Source: Cronobacter dublinensis subsp. dublinensis LMG 23823
GTDB lineage: Bacteria > Pseudomonadota > Gammaproteobacteria > Enterobacterales > Enterobacteriaceae
Direction: 5' to 3'
Assembly (NCBI RefSeq): GCF_001277235.1
Contig: NZ_CP012266.1
Span: forward strand, 3,906,001 to 3,970,000
DNA length: 64,000 nt
Position 1 is the first letter of the stretch. The number at the start of each line of letters is the position of its first letter. A model generated the notes under the pieces. That model did not search any database and was not told the DNA's origin. It saw only the letters and a program-made list of their open reading frames with translations. Positions 43,432-52,631 of the stretch are shown here, in pieces. The position numbers and the translations under genes were made by a program.

Positions 43432-45390
43432 ATGAGCCAAATCCATAAACACCCTATTCCCGCAACTATCGCGGAACGCTGCCTGATAACAACGGAACAG
43501 TACGAAGAGAAATATCAGCAGTCCGTGCATGACCCTGACGCGTTCTGGGGTGAGCAAGGTAAAATCCTCGACTGGATAACGCCCTACCAGAAGGTGAAAA
43601 ACACCTCCTTCGCCCCCGGCAATGTCTCTATTAAATGGTACGAAGATGGCACGCTGAACCTCGCGGCGAACTGTCTTGACCGTCATCTTAACGAGCGCGG
43701 CGACCAGACCGCGATCATTTGGGAAGGCGATGACGCCACCCAGAGCAAGCACATCACCTATCGCGAACTGCATCGCGATGTCTGCCGCTTCGCCAACACG
43801 CTGACCACGCTTGGCATCAAGAAAGGCGACGTTGTCGCTATCTATATGCCGATGGTGGCGGAAGCCGCGGTCGCCATGCTCGCCTGCGCCCGCATTGGCG
43901 CGGTGCATTCGGTCATTTTCGGCGGCTTTTCGCCGGAGGCGGTCGCCGGGCGCATTATCGACTCCAGCGCCCGTCTGGTTATTACCGCGGACGAAGGTGT
44001 GCGCGCCGGCCGCGCGATCCCGCTTAAGAAAAACGTCGATGACGCGCTGAAAAACCCGGGCGTAACCAGCGTTGAACATGTGGTGGTGTTTAAACGCACC
44101 GGCGGCGCGATCGACTGGCATGAAGGGCGCGATCTCTGGTGGAACGAGCTGGTCGAGAAAGCCAGCGCGCACCACCAGCCGGTAGAAATGAACGCCGAAG
44201 ATCCGCTGTTCATCCTCTATACCTCCGGCTCAACCGGCAAACCGAAAGGGGTACTGCACACCACTGGCGGTTATCTGGTGTATGCCGCAACCACCTTCCT
44301 CTACGCTTTCGACTACCATCCGGGCGATATCTACTGGTGCACCGCGGATGTTGGCTGGGTCACCGGTCATAGCTATCTGCTCTACGGGCCGCTCGCGTGC
44401 GGCGCGACCACGCTGATGTTTGAAGGCGTACCGAACTGGCCTTCCGCCAACCGCATGGCGCAGGTGGTGGATAAGCATAAGGTCAATATTCTCTACACCG
44501 CGCCGACGGCCATTCGCGCGCTGATGGCGGAAGGCGATAAAGCCATCGACGGCACCGACCGCTCGTCGCTGCGCATTCTCGGCTCGGTGGGCGAGCCCAT
44601 CAACCCGGAAGCCTGGGAGTGGTACTGGAAGAAAATCGGCAACGAAAAATGTCCGGTTATCGACACCTGGTGGCAGACCGAAACCGGCGGCTTCATGATA
44701 ACGCCGCTACCGGGCGCGACCGAACTGAAGGCCGGTTCCGCCACGCGTCCGTTCTTCGGCGTGCAGCCTGCGCTGGTGGATAACGAAGGCAACCCGCAAC
44801 AGGGCGCTACCGAAGGCAATCTGGTGATCACTGACTCCTGGCCTGGTCAGGCGCGTACGCTGTTCGGCGATCACGAGCGCTTTGAGCAGACCTATTTCTC
44901 AACCTTTAAAAACATGTACTTCAGCGGCGACGGCGCGCGTCGCGACGAAGATGGCTACTACTGGATAACCGGTCGCGTGGATGACGTGCTGAACGTCTCC
45001 GGCCATCGTCTCGGCACGGCAGAGATCGAATCTGCGCTGGTGTCGCACCCGAAAATCGCCGAAGCCGCCGTGGTCGGCATTCCGCACAGCATTAAAGGCC
45101 AGGCGATTTACGCTTACGTGACGCTGAACCACGGCGAAGAGCCGTCGGCGGAGCTCTACAGCGAAGTGCGCAACTGGGTGCGCAAAGAGATTGGCCCGCT
45201 GGCGACGCCGGACGTGCTGCACTGGACTGATTCGCTGCCGAAAACCCGTTCCGGCAAAATCATGCGCCGCATTTTGCGCAAAATCGCCGCGGGCGATACC
45301 AGCAACCTCGGCGATACCTCAACGCTTGCCGATCCTGGCGTGGTGGAAAAACTGCTCGAAGAGAAACAGTCCATCGCGATGCCGTCATAA
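43432..45390 (+). CDS. acs: Acetyl-CoA synthetase Acs
   Basis: 652-residue AMP-forming ligase that scavenges acetate as acetyl-CoA. The P-loop-like core YTSGSTGKPKGVLHTTGGY, the WWQTETGGFMITPLPG substrate region and the C-terminal PKTRSGKIMRR are present; the last holds catalytic Lys609, the usual acetylation site. It heads the acs-yjcH-actP unit. Starts at ATG 43432 behind AAAAGGAG. The 424-bp upstream region is AT-rich and probably holds CRP/FIS sites as in E. coli, but I could not pick one with confidence. Confidence 0.98.
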   Translation: MSQIHKHPIPATIAERCLITTEQYEEKYQQSVHDPDAFWGEQGKILDWITPYQKVKNTSFAPGNVSIKWYEDGTLNLAANCLDRHLNERGDQTAIIWEGDDATQSKHITYRELHRDVCRFANTLTTLGIKKGDVVAIYMPMVAEAAVAMLACARIGAVHSVIFGGFSPEAVAGRIIDSSARLVITADEGVRAGRAIPLKKNVDDALKNPGVTSVEHVVVFKRTGGAIDWHEGRDLWWNELVEKASAHHQPVEMNAEDPLFILYTSGSTGKPKGVLHTTGGYLVYAATTFLYAFDYHPGDIYWCTADVGWVTGHSYLLYGPLACGATTLMFEGVPNWPSANRMAQVVDKHKVNILYTAPTAIRALMAEGDKAIDGTDRSSLRILGSVGEPINPEAWEWYWKKIGNEKCPVIDTWWQTETGGFMITPLPGATELKAGSATRPFFGVQPALVDNEGNPQQGATEGNLVITDSWPGQARTLFGDHERFEQTYFSTFKNMYFSGDGARRDEDGYYWITGRVDDVLNVSGHRLGTAEIESALVSHPKIAEAAVVGIPHSIKGQAIYAYVTLNHGEEPSAELYSEVRNWVRKEIGPLATPDVLHWTDSLPKTRSGKIMRRILRKIAAGDTSNLGDTSTLADPGVVEKLLEEKQSIAMPS

Positions 45391-45412
45391 CCGAACACCG
45401 CTTGTCGCGGCA

Positions 45413-45435
45413 CCCTCTCCCCGGTGGGGAGAGGG
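45413..45435. repeat. Palindromic unit between acs and yjcH
   Basis: CCCTCTCCCC-GGT-GGGGAGAGGG, a perfect 10-bp stem, 22 bp after the acs stop and inside the operon. It has no T run. It could protect acs mRNA or lower downstream expression. Confidence 0.7.
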
Positions 45436-45486
45436 AAAACCACCCTACCGATAATAACAACCCCTACCCTACTTCTGGAGACTGCG

Positions 45487-45801
45487 ATGATGAATAACGA
45501 TATTTGTCAGCAGATAGAGAACAGTGCGCCTTACAGGGAGTTAATTCATAAACGGCAACGGTTTGCCTTCACCCTTTCCATCATCATGCTGATTATCTAC
45601 GTCGGCTTTATCCTGCTTATCGCCTTCGCGCCGGGCTGGCTTGGCACGCCGCTCTCGCCTGGCAGCAGCGTGACGCGCGGCATTCCGATAGGCATCGGAG
45701 TGATCCTGATTTCGTTTATTCTCACGGGCGTCTATGTCTGGCGCGCCAATAGCGAATTTGACCGCCTGACCCGTGCGGTGCTCAAAGAGGTGCAGTCATG
45801 A
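45487..45801 (+). CDS. yjcH: DUF485 membrane protein YjcH
   Basis: 104-residue inner-membrane protein with two TM helices (FTLSIIMLIIYVGFILLIAFAP and GIPIGIGVILISFILTGVYVW). It is always found with ActP and thought to assist it. The first of two adjacent ATGs has GGAG six bases before it. Its stop overlaps the actP start (ATGA). Confidence 0.94.
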   Translation: MMNNDICQQIENSAPYRELIHKRQRFAFTLSIIMLIIYVGFILLIAFAPGWLGTPLSPGSSVTRGIPIGIGVILISFILTGVYVWRANSEFDRLTRAVLKEVQS

Positions 45802-47447
45802 TGAAAAGGCTACTTTTTCCGCTGCTGATGGCGCTGTCGCCTGCCGTCCTGGCGGATGCGCTCACCGGCAATGTCGAACGTCAGCCGACTAACTGGCAGG
45901 CGATTATCATGTTCCTCATTTTCGTGGCGCTGACGCTTGGCATCACGTACTGGGCCTCCAAACGCACCCGCTCGCGCAGCGATTATTACACCGCGGGCGG
46001 CAACATTACCGGCTTCCAGAACGGCCTGGCGATTGCGGGCGACTTTATGTCCGCCGCGTCTTTTCTGGGGATTTCCGCGCTGGTTTACACCTCCGGCTAT
46101 GACGGGCTGATTTACTCGCTGGGCTTCCTGGTGGGCTGGCCGATCATCCTGTTTTTAATCGCCGAGCGGTTGCGCAACCTCGGGCGTTACACCTTTGCGG
46201 ATGTCGCTTCTTACCGCCTCAAACAGCGGCCCATTCGTTTGCTCTCCGCCTGCGGCTCGCTGGTGGTGGTAGCGCTCTATCTCATCGCGCAGATGGTTGG
46301 CGCGGGTAAGCTGATTCAGCTGCTGTTCGGCCTTAACTACCACATCGCCGTGGTGCTGGTCGGTGTGCTGATGGTGATGTACGTGCTCTTCGGCGGTATG
46401 CTGGCGACCACCTGGGTGCAGATAATCAAAGCCGTGCTGCTGCTGTTCGGCGCAAGCTTTATGGCCTTTATGGTGATGAAGCATGTCGGCTTTAGCTTTA
46501 ATAATCTGTTCTCAGAGGCGATGGCGGTACACCCGAAAGGCAGCGCGATTATGAGCCCTGGCGGCCTGGTGAAAGATCCGGTCTCCGCCCTCTCGCTGGG
46601 CCTCGGCCTGATGTTCGGCACCGCCGGTCTGCCGCATATTCTGATGCGTTTCTTCACGGTTAGCGATGCCCGCGAGGCGCGTAAGAGCGTCTTTTACGCC
46701 ACCGGTTTTATGGGTTACTTCTACATTCTGACCTTTATCATCGGTTTCGGCGCCATCATGCTGGTGGGCGCGAATCCGGCGTTTAAAGACGCTGCCGGCG
46801 CGCTGATTGGCGGCAACAACATGGCGGCGGTGCATCTGGCCGACGCGGTGGGCGGCAATCTGTTCCTGGGCTTTATCTCGGCGGTCGCCTTCGCCACCAT
46901 TCTCGCGGTAGTCGCGGGGCTGACGCTTGCGGGCGCTTCGGCGGTGTCGCACGACCTCTACGCCAACGTGTTCCGCAAGGGCGCGACCGAACGTGAAGAG
47001 CTGCGGGTCTCGAAAATTACCGTACTGGTGCTCGGCGTGGTGGCGATTCTGCTCGGCATTCTGTTTGAGAAGCAGAATATCGCGTTCATGGTGGGTCTCG
47101 CGTTCTCTATTGCCGCCAGCTGTAACTTCCCGATAATCCTGCTGTCGATGTACTGGTCGAAGCTGACCACGCGCGGTGCGATGATTGGCGGCTGGCTGGG
47201 TCTGCTGACGGCGGTGATCCTGATGGTGCTGGGTCCGACCGTCTGGGTACAGGTGCTCGGCCATAGTGCGCCGGTGTTCCCATATGAGTACCCGGCGCTG
47301 TTCTCCATTGCCGTGGCGTTTATCGGAATCTGGATCTTCTCCGCGACCGACAACAGCCCGGAAGGGAATCTGGAGCGCGAGCAGTTCCGCGCGCAGTTTA
47401 TCCGCTCGCAGACCGGTCTTGGCATCGAACAGGGCCGCTCGCACTAA
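45798..47447 (+). CDS. actP: Acetate/glycolate permease ActP
   Basis: 549-residue sodium:solute symporter family permease for acetate and glycolate. Signal-like N-terminus then about 13 TM helices. Conserved stretches include YYTAGGNITGFQNGLAIAGD, SLGLGLMFGTAGLPHILMRF and LYANVFRKGATEREELRVSK. The start overlaps the yjcH stop by 4 nt; a second ATG follows at once. Acts with Acs to take up and activate acetate. Confidence 0.96.
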   Translation: MMKRLLFPLLMALSPAVLADALTGNVERQPTNWQAIIMFLIFVALTLGITYWASKRTRSRSDYYTAGGNITGFQNGLAIAGDFMSAASFLGISALVYTSGYDGLIYSLGFLVGWPIILFLIAERLRNLGRYTFADVASYRLKQRPIRLLSACGSLVVVALYLIAQMVGAGKLIQLLFGLNYHIAVVLVGVLMVMYVLFGGMLATTWVQIIKAVLLLFGASFMAFMVMKHVGFSFNNLFSEAMAVHPKGSAIMSPGGLVKDPVSALSLGLGLMFGTAGLPHILMRFFTVSDAREARKSVFYATGFMGYFYILTFIIGFGAIMLVGANPAFKDAAGALIGGNNMAAVHLADAVGGNLFLGFISAVAFATILAVVAGLTLAGASAVSHDLYANVFRKGATEREELRVSKITVLVLGVVAILLGILFEKQNIAFMVGLAFSIAASCNFPIILLSMYWSKLTTRGAMIGGWLGLLTAVILMVLGPTVWVQVLGHSAPVFPYEYPALFSIAVAFIGIWIFSATDNSPEGNLEREQFRAQFIRSQTGLGIEQGRSH

Positions 47448-47455
47448 GCCTCTCC

Positions 47456-47474
47456 CCCGGCCATTGCGGCCGGG
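47456..47474 (+). repeat. Hairpin after actP
   Basis: CCCGGCC-ATTGC-GGCCGGG just after the actP stop, without a T run. A full terminator follows about 70 bp later. Confidence 0.5.
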
Positions 47475-47540
47475 ATCCTGACGCAGCAGCCAGTGTATAT
47501 CAGGGCATTTGCACCGGCGCGGCGTCAGGGACGATAAAGA

Positions 47541-47569
47541 AAAACCGCCGGGCAGGCCCGGCGGTTTTT
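47541..47569. terminator. Bidirectional terminator between actP and yjcE
   Basis: AAAACCGCCGGGC / GCCCGGCGGTTTT with A and T runs on both sides. It serves both convergent genes. Confidence 0.92.
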
Positions 47570-47570
47570 G

Positions 47571-49217
47571 TTATTTACGCTCCATCAGCAGCGCTTCCAG
47601 CAGGTCCATATCGTGCAGCATTTTCTGCAGCGTCTCGTTGCTTATCTGCCGCGTGGCGCGCAGGTGATACAGCTCGCCACGCTCCGCACGCAGCGCGGTC
47701 AGGCGAAAACGCCGCTCAAGGTTTTCCTCAAGCTCGCTGTTTTCGACGTCGTTGCGCCCGTCGGCGCGGCGGCGCAGATTGCCAACGACGCGCGCCGACA
47801 CCTCTTTCAGCAGCTGATCGTCGATATTCTCTTCGGTATTGGCGGCCAGACGTTCTTCCATTTTCTGGATAGCCGTAATCGCCACTTCCGCCGTCACCGC
47901 GCGCGCCATGCGCTCTTCCTTATGCGCGAGGCCGTGGTCCGGCGTTTCGACCTGTTGCAGCAGAATAGGCAGCAGGACTACGCCGACAAACAGCGAGAAG
48001 AGGATCACGCCCGCGGCCAGGAATACCAGTTCGTAGCGCGCCGGGAACGGCGAACCGTCCGGCAGCAGCAGCGGGATCGAGAGCACACCCGCAAGCGTAA
48101 TCGCCCCGCGCACCCCGGCGAACGACGCAACCAGCAGCTCGCGCGTGGTGTACGCGCCAAACGTCAGCGGTTTCTTCTTAAGAAAACGCAGGCTAAAGCG
48201 CTTCATTATCCACAGCCACAGGAACCGCACGCTGATCAACGCCGCGTAGATCAGGACGATATCCATGAACAACATCCAGGTTTCCACGTTCGGATCCAGT
48301 TCGGCGGCGGCGAGTGAGGTTTCCATAATCCCCGGCAGTTGCAGGCCGAGCATCAGGAACACCATGCCGTTAAATACAAACTCCAGCATCGACCAGACGC
48401 TGTTGGCGCGCAGGCGCATCGCCAGCGGCGCGGTGCGCATCACGCCGGAGCGGGTGATGGTCATCCCGGCGGCCACGGCGGCCAGAATGCCGGAGAAGCC
48501 GATATGTTCGGCAATCAGGTATGACGCGAACGGCAGCAGGAACAGCAGGACTATCTGCGTGGCGGGTTCATCGCCGCCCCAGCGGCTCAGCAGACGCAGC
48601 GAGCGGCCGTACAGCCAACTGACGGCGATACCAGCCAGCAGGCCGCCAATCGCCACTTTTAAAAACTCCAGCGACGCGCCGCCGACGGTAAAGACCATCG
48701 TGCCCATCGCGACCGCCACGGCGAATTTCAGCGACACCAGGCCGGAGGCGTCGTTCATCAGCGCCTCGCCCTGCAAAATCCCCATGATTTTCTTTGGAAT
48801 GCGGCCTTCGCCGACAATGCCGGAGAGGGCTACCGCATCGGTGGGCGACAGAACAGCCGCGAGCGCGAACGCGGGGATCAGCGGGATACCCGGCACCATC
48901 CAGTAGATGAGAAAACCGATACCGACGACGGTGATGACCACCAGCGCCAGCGCAAGGCCGATGATTTCGCGGCCATGATCGAGGAATTCGCGGGTCGGCG
49001 TTTTCCAGCCGTCGGCAAACAGCAGCGGCGGAATAAACAGGACCAGGAACAGCTCGGGGTTAAAGTCAACGTGCAGACCGAACGTCGGCCAGGCCAGCAG
49101 CGCCCCGATGGCTATCTGCATCAGCGGCAGCGGGATCTGAAACGGCAGCATGCGGGTCACGACGCCGGAGAGCGAGACCATGAGGGTCATAATGAGGATG
49201 GTAAAGAAGATTTCCAT
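47571..49217 (-). CDS. yjcE: CPA1-family Na+/H+ antiporter YjcE
   Basis: 548-residue cation:proton antiporter with about 12 TM helices and a long cytoplasmic helical tail rich in Arg/Glu. The ion-binding motif is ALSPTDAVALSGIVGEGRIP, and EALMNDASGLVSLKFAVAVA and FAGVRGAITLAGVLSIPLL follow. The start at 49217 (MEIFFTILIM) matches E. coli YjcE; AAGGAG lies 13 bases before it, a longer spacing than usual. Confidence 0.93.
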   Translation of the reverse strand: MEIFFTILIMTLMVSLSGVVTRMLPFQIPLPLMQIAIGALLAWPTFGLHVDFNPELFLVLFIPPLLFADGWKTPTREFLDHGREIIGLALALVVITVVGIGFLIYWMVPGIPLIPAFALAAVLSPTDAVALSGIVGEGRIPKKIMGILQGEALMNDASGLVSLKFAVAVAMGTMVFTVGGASLEFLKVAIGGLLAGIAVSWLYGRSLRLLSRWGGDEPATQIVLLFLLPFASYLIAEHIGFSGILAAVAAGMTITRSGVMRTAPLAMRLRANSVWSMLEFVFNGMVFLMLGLQLPGIMETSLAAAELDPNVETWMLFMDIVLIYAALISVRFLWLWIMKRFSLRFLKKKPLTFGAYTTRELLVASFAGVRGAITLAGVLSIPLLLPDGSPFPARYELVFLAAGVILFSLFVGVVLLPILLQQVETPDHGLAHKEERMARAVTAEVAITAIQKMEERLAANTEENIDDQLLKEVSARVVGNLRRRADGRNDVENSELEENLERRFRLTALRAERGELYHLRATRQISNETLQKMLHDMDLLEALLMERK

Positions 49218-49316
49218 GCGGTCTGTGCGGCTCCTTGTTATCTGTGATGAAAGACTCACCCCTGATAATAGAACATTGACGCGCCGGAAAAGGAACCAGG
49301 TTGTGCCGTGAGGGCA

Positions 49317-49341
49317 GCAAAAAGCGGGCCGTAGCCCGCTT
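49317..49341 (-). terminator. Terminator of ghxP
   Basis: On the minus strand AAGCGGGC-TACG-GCCCGCTT is followed by a T run, 15 bp after the ghxP stop. Confidence 0.9.
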
Positions 49342-49355
49342 CGTTAAAGAAATAT

Positions 49356-50705
49356 TTAGATTGCCCAGCCGCCCGCGTAGAAAGCGACCAGCGCGATGGC
49401 GATAACGACAGTGCCGATATTGAGCTTGCGGAACTCGCCGGAAACGAGGCGGCCAATCACCAGCGACGCGAAACCGATCATGATGCCGGTGACGATGTTG
49501 CAGGTCAGCACGATGAATACCGCCGTGATAAGACCAGCCATCGCGTCAACGAAATCATTGAAATCGATTTTCGCGACGTTGCTGAGCATCAGCAGGCCGA
49601 CGTACATCAGCGCCGGCGCGGTAGCGTAAGCCGGAACCAGGTAAGAGAGCGGCGAAAGGAACAGGATCAGCAGGAACAGCACGCCGACGGTGAGCGCCGT
49701 CAGGCCCGTTTTACCGCCCGCGGCGGTGCCTGCGGCGGATTCGATATAAACGGCCGCCGGCGCCGCACCCACCAGGCCTGAGAAGACGCTGGAGAGCGAA
49801 TCGGTGGTCAGCGCTTTGCCGCCGTCGATAATCTGACCGTCTTTATCCAGCAGATTCGCCTGGCCTGCGACCGCGCGAATGGTGCCGGTGGCGTCGAATA
49901 CGGCGGTCATCACCAGCGCCAGCACGCTTGGAATAACCACCGGGTCGAGCGCGCCCATGATATCAAGGCTGCCGATGAGCGAATTGCCGTGCTCATCGCT
50001 CAGTGACGGCATGGCGAACAGGCCGGTGAATTTCACCGCCGGGTCGAAAATCAGGGCAACGACAGAGATGCCAATAATGGTGAGCAGAATTCCGCCCGGC
50101 ACTTTAAGTTTTTCCAGACCGATAATCACGGCGAGACCCACCAGCGACATGATAACCGGGAAGCTTGCGAAATGACCGAGCGCCACCGGCAGGCCGTCGA
50201 GCGGGTTCTTGATGACCAGGCCCACGCCGTTGGCCGCAATCAGCAGCAGGAACAGACCGATGCCGATACCGGTGCCGTGCGCCACGCCCTGCGGCAGGTT
50301 GCGCAGGATCCAACTGCGAATGCCGGTCGCGGAGATAACGGTAAACAGCACGCCCATCAGGAAGACCGCGCCTAGCGCGACCGGAACGCTGATGTGCTGG
50401 CCGAGCACCAGGCTAAACGCGGTAAACGCGGTCAACGAGATGGCGCAGCCGATGGCAAGCGGCAGGTTCGCCCACAGCCCCATGACGATGGAGCCAACGC
50501 CCGCGACCAGACACGTGGCGACGAACACGGCGGCAGGCGGGAAACCTGCTTTGCCGAGCATGCCCGGCACGACGATCACCGAATAGACCATCGCCAGAAA
50601 CGTAGTGAGACCGGCAACAATCTCCTGACGGACATTGCTGCCGCGTGCGGAAATTTTAAAGAAGGCGTCGAGTGAACCGCCGTTACGCGCAGAAGGCGTA
50701 GACAT
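49356..50705 (-). CDS. ghxP: Guanine/hypoxanthine permease GhxP
   Basis: 449-residue AzgA-type purine permease (E. coli YjcD). It has about 13 TM segments, with the motifs PLAIGCAISLTAFTAFSLVL, VFDATGTIRAVAGQANLLDK and IESAAGTAAGGKTGLTALTV. It starts at ATG 50705 (MSTPSARNGG). A PurR-box-like site lies about 115 bp upstream, so repression by PurR with hypoxanthine or guanine is likely. Confidence 0.95.
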   Translation of the reverse strand: MSTPSARNGGSLDAFFKISARGSNVRQEIVAGLTTFLAMVYSVIVVPGMLGKAGFPPAAVFVATCLVAGVGSIVMGLWANLPLAIGCAISLTAFTAFSLVLGQHISVPVALGAVFLMGVLFTVISATGIRSWILRNLPQGVAHGTGIGIGLFLLLIAANGVGLVIKNPLDGLPVALGHFASFPVIMSLVGLAVIIGLEKLKVPGGILLTIIGISVVALIFDPAVKFTGLFAMPSLSDEHGNSLIGSLDIMGALDPVVIPSVLALVMTAVFDATGTIRAVAGQANLLDKDGQIIDGGKALTTDSLSSVFSGLVGAAPAAVYIESAAGTAAGGKTGLTALTVGVLFLLILFLSPLSYLVPAYATAPALMYVGLLMLSNVAKIDFNDFVDAMAGLITAVFIVLTCNIVTGIMIGFASLVIGRLVSGEFRKLNIGTVVIAIALVAFYAGGWAI

Positions 50706-50792
50706 AATAAGACATCCCCTGAAAGTAAGTTTTTATAGCTCGCGCGTGGCAAACAACCCACTGCGGATCAAACGTTAACTCCCTGCGTTCTG

Positions 50793-50833
50793 TTTGTGGT
50801 TTTGGAGTGACCACAAAAAGCAAACGTTTAACT
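50793..50833. promoter_or_regulatory. PurR-box-like site and inverted repeat upstream of ghxP
   Basis: AAGCAAACGTTTAACT at 50818-50833 matches the PurR consensus ACGCAAACGTTTTCGT at 12 of 16 positions, with the central GCAAACGTTT intact. Next to it TTTGTGGT and ACCACAAA (50793-50800, 50810-50817) form an 8-bp inverted repeat. A weaker CAAACGTTAACT lies at 50769-50780. Confidence 0.55.
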
Positions 50834-50983
50834 CCACGCGCAAAAAACGGCAAAATTTTAAGGCAAACGATTATCCAGCGTTCGGACGGGGATTTTCAAC
50901 AGAACTTTATGGCTTTTGGCAAAAACTTACGCTGGCTGATGAAGAATTCAGCACAGGCTGCGCAAACGATATCGTTGATGCGC

Positions 50984-51009
50984 AAAAAAGTGGCCTTCGG
51001 GTGAAGGCC
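50984..51009 (-). terminator. Terminator of the GST gene
   Basis: On the minus strand GGCCTTC-ACCC-GAAGGCC is followed by ACTTTTTT, 8 bp after the stop. Confidence 0.9.
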
Positions 51010-51016
51010 ATCAGGG

Positions 51017-51685
51017 TTAACCGCCAGGGATCTCCAGCGGGCCGCCTTTTTCGATAGCACGCTGCCAGGCCGGGCGCGCCTGCAGATTAGTGAGCCACGC
51101 GCGCAGCTGGCGGAATTCGCTGGCATCGCTACGCGCCAGCAGGGCGATAATCGGGAAGCTCATCTGGATATCCGCCATGCTGAAGCTCTGCCCCGCAAAC
51201 CACGGATGCAGGGTCAGGTGATCTTCGATAAACCGCGTGTGCGTGGCTATCTGCTTATTGAGCCAGGCTTTCTGCACGCCCTGGCCGAGCGCTTTGCCGA
51301 GCGTGCGAAGGCCTATCGGCACCGGTTTTTTACCGAGGCTGCCGAACACCAGCTTCATCAGCAGCAGCGGCATCAATGAGCCTTCGGCGTAATGCAGCCA
51401 GATCCGGTACTGAATTTTCTCTTCGGCGTCCTGCGGCTTCAGGCGCTGCGCGGTGTCATACGTCTCCTGCAGATACTCCAGAATCGCGCCGGACTCGATA
51501 ATTTTGTGGCCGTTATCTTCCAGCACCGGCGACTTGCCGAGCGGATGCACCTTCTTCAGCGCCGACGGCGCCAGCATGGTGGGCTCGCGCTGATAACGCA
51601 CCAGTTCATAAGGCAGGCCCAGCTCTTCCAGCGCAAAAAGAATGCGCTGCGAGCGGGAGTTATTCAGATGATGGACCGTCAGCAT
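51017..51685 (-). CDS. Glutathione S-transferase family protein
   Basis: 222-residue cytosolic GST. The N-terminal thioredoxin-like domain has a Ser-containing active-site start (HHLNNSRSQRILFALEELGL), the cis-proline segment HPLGKSPVLED and the glutathione-binding ESGAILEYL. The C-terminal helical domain carries the N-capping motif FSMADIQMSF. It lies 77 bp after soxR on the same strand, absent from this spot in E. coli K-12 but, as I recall, present in Salmonella. A link to redox stress is an inference from position. Confidence 0.88.
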   Translation of the reverse strand: MLTVHHLNNSRSQRILFALEELGLPYELVRYQREPTMLAPSALKKVHPLGKSPVLEDNGHKIIESGAILEYLQETYDTAQRLKPQDAEEKIQYRIWLHYAEGSLMPLLLMKLVFGSLGKKPVPIGLRTLGKALGQGVQKAWLNKQIATHTRFIEDHLTLHPWFAGQSFSMADIQMSFPIIALLARSDASEFRQLRAWLTNLQARPAWQRAIEKGGPLEIPGG

Positions 51686-51762
51686 GGCGTTTTCCTTTCG
51701 CTTTTCATTGCATTAACTATAGAGAATCCGCCGCGCTCGCACAGAATTTGTTTGCCCGACGT

Positions 51763-52221
51763 CTATTCGTCTTCCAGCAGCCGCGCCCCGCTGCCCTGCG
51801 CGCCGAGCCGGTCCTCGGGGTTGCGCAGCGGACAATCGCGGTGCGACAAACAGCCGCAGCCGATGCAGCCGTCCAGATCGTCGCGCAGGGCAGTCAGGGT
51901 TTTAATGCGCCGGTCCAGCTCCTCGCGCCATTGGGTCGAGAGCTGTTTCCAGGCCTTCGGGCTCAGGTTATGCCCTTCCGGCAGGACGCCGATGGCTTCG
52001 CCAATCGTCGCCAGCGGAATTCCGATGCGCTGGGCGATTTTAATGATGGCCACCTGGCGCAGCACGTCACGCCGGTAACGGCGCTGATTGCCGCTGTTGC
52101 GGGTGCTTTTGATTAACCCTTTGGTCTCATAAAAGTGCAACGCGGAGACCGCGACGCCGCTGCGCTTCGCCACTTCGCCGGGCGTCAGTAGCGATTTGAT
52201 TCGGGGTGCTTTCTTTTCCAT
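51763..52221 (-). CDS. soxR: Redox-sensing regulator SoxR
   Basis: 152-residue MerR-family activator that senses redox-cycling compounds through a 2Fe-2S cluster. The helix-turn-helix starts at LTPGEVAKRSGVAVSALHFYE. The cluster ligands are Cys119, Cys122, Cys124 and Cys130 in CIGCGCLSHRDC, the same numbers as in E. coli. It is divergent from soxS, and its operator at 52233-52250 overlaps both promoters. Confidence 0.98.
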   Translation of the reverse strand: MEKKAPRIKSLLTPGEVAKRSGVAVSALHFYETKGLIKSTRNSGNQRRYRRDVLRQVAIIKIAQRIGIPLATIGEAIGVLPEGHNLSPKAWKQLSTQWREELDRRIKTLTALRDDLDGCIGCGCLSHRDCPLRNPEDRLGAQGSGARLLEDE

Positions 52222-52228
52222 CAGGGGC

Positions 52229-52259
52229 TTTACCTCAAGTTAACTTGAGGAATTATACT
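52229..52259 (+). promoter_or_regulatory. SoxR operator within the soxS promoter
   Basis: The perfect 18-bp palindrome CCTCAAGTTAACTTGAGG (52233-52250) lies between -35 TTTACC (52229-52234) and -10 TATACT (52254-52259). The spacing of 19 bp is the over-long spacer that MerR-type activators correct by twisting DNA. Confidence 0.95.
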
Positions 52260-52307
52260 CGCCGACCAGAAGAACAGCGAATCCATAACTGAGGAAGAGG
52301 ACGGCTT

Positions 52308-52631
52308 ATGTCACATCAGGAAATTATCCACGCCCTGACGCAATGGATTGATGAGCATATTGACCAGCCACTGAATATCGACGTGGTGGCAAAGAAGTCG
52401 GGCTATTCGAAATGGTATTTACAGCGGATGTTTCGCACCGTGATGCACCAGACGCTCGGAGAATACATTCGAAAACGTCGTCTGCAACTGGCCGCGCAGG
52501 AGTTGCGCACGACACGGCGGCCGATATTTGATATCGCGATGGATTATGGTTATGTGTCGCAGCAGACGTTTTCGCGTATCTTCCGTCGCCAGTTTGACCG
52601 TACGCCGAGCGATTATCGTCAGAGCGCCTGA
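52308..52631 (+). CDS. soxS: Superoxide response regulator SoxS
   Basis: 107-residue single-domain AraC/XylS activator of the superoxide regulon. Two helix-turn-helices are visible: LNIDVVAKKSGYSKWYLQRM and IFDIAMDYGYVSQQTFSRIF. The C-terminal RQFDRTPSDYRQS is typical. Its 3' end overlaps the convergent pdeC by 13 nt. Confidence 0.98.
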   Translation: MSHQEIIHALTQWIDEHIDQPLNIDVVAKKSGYSKWYLQRMFRTVMHQTLGEYIRKRRLQLAAQELRTTRRPIFDIAMDYGYVSQQTFSRIFRRQFDRTPSDYRQSA

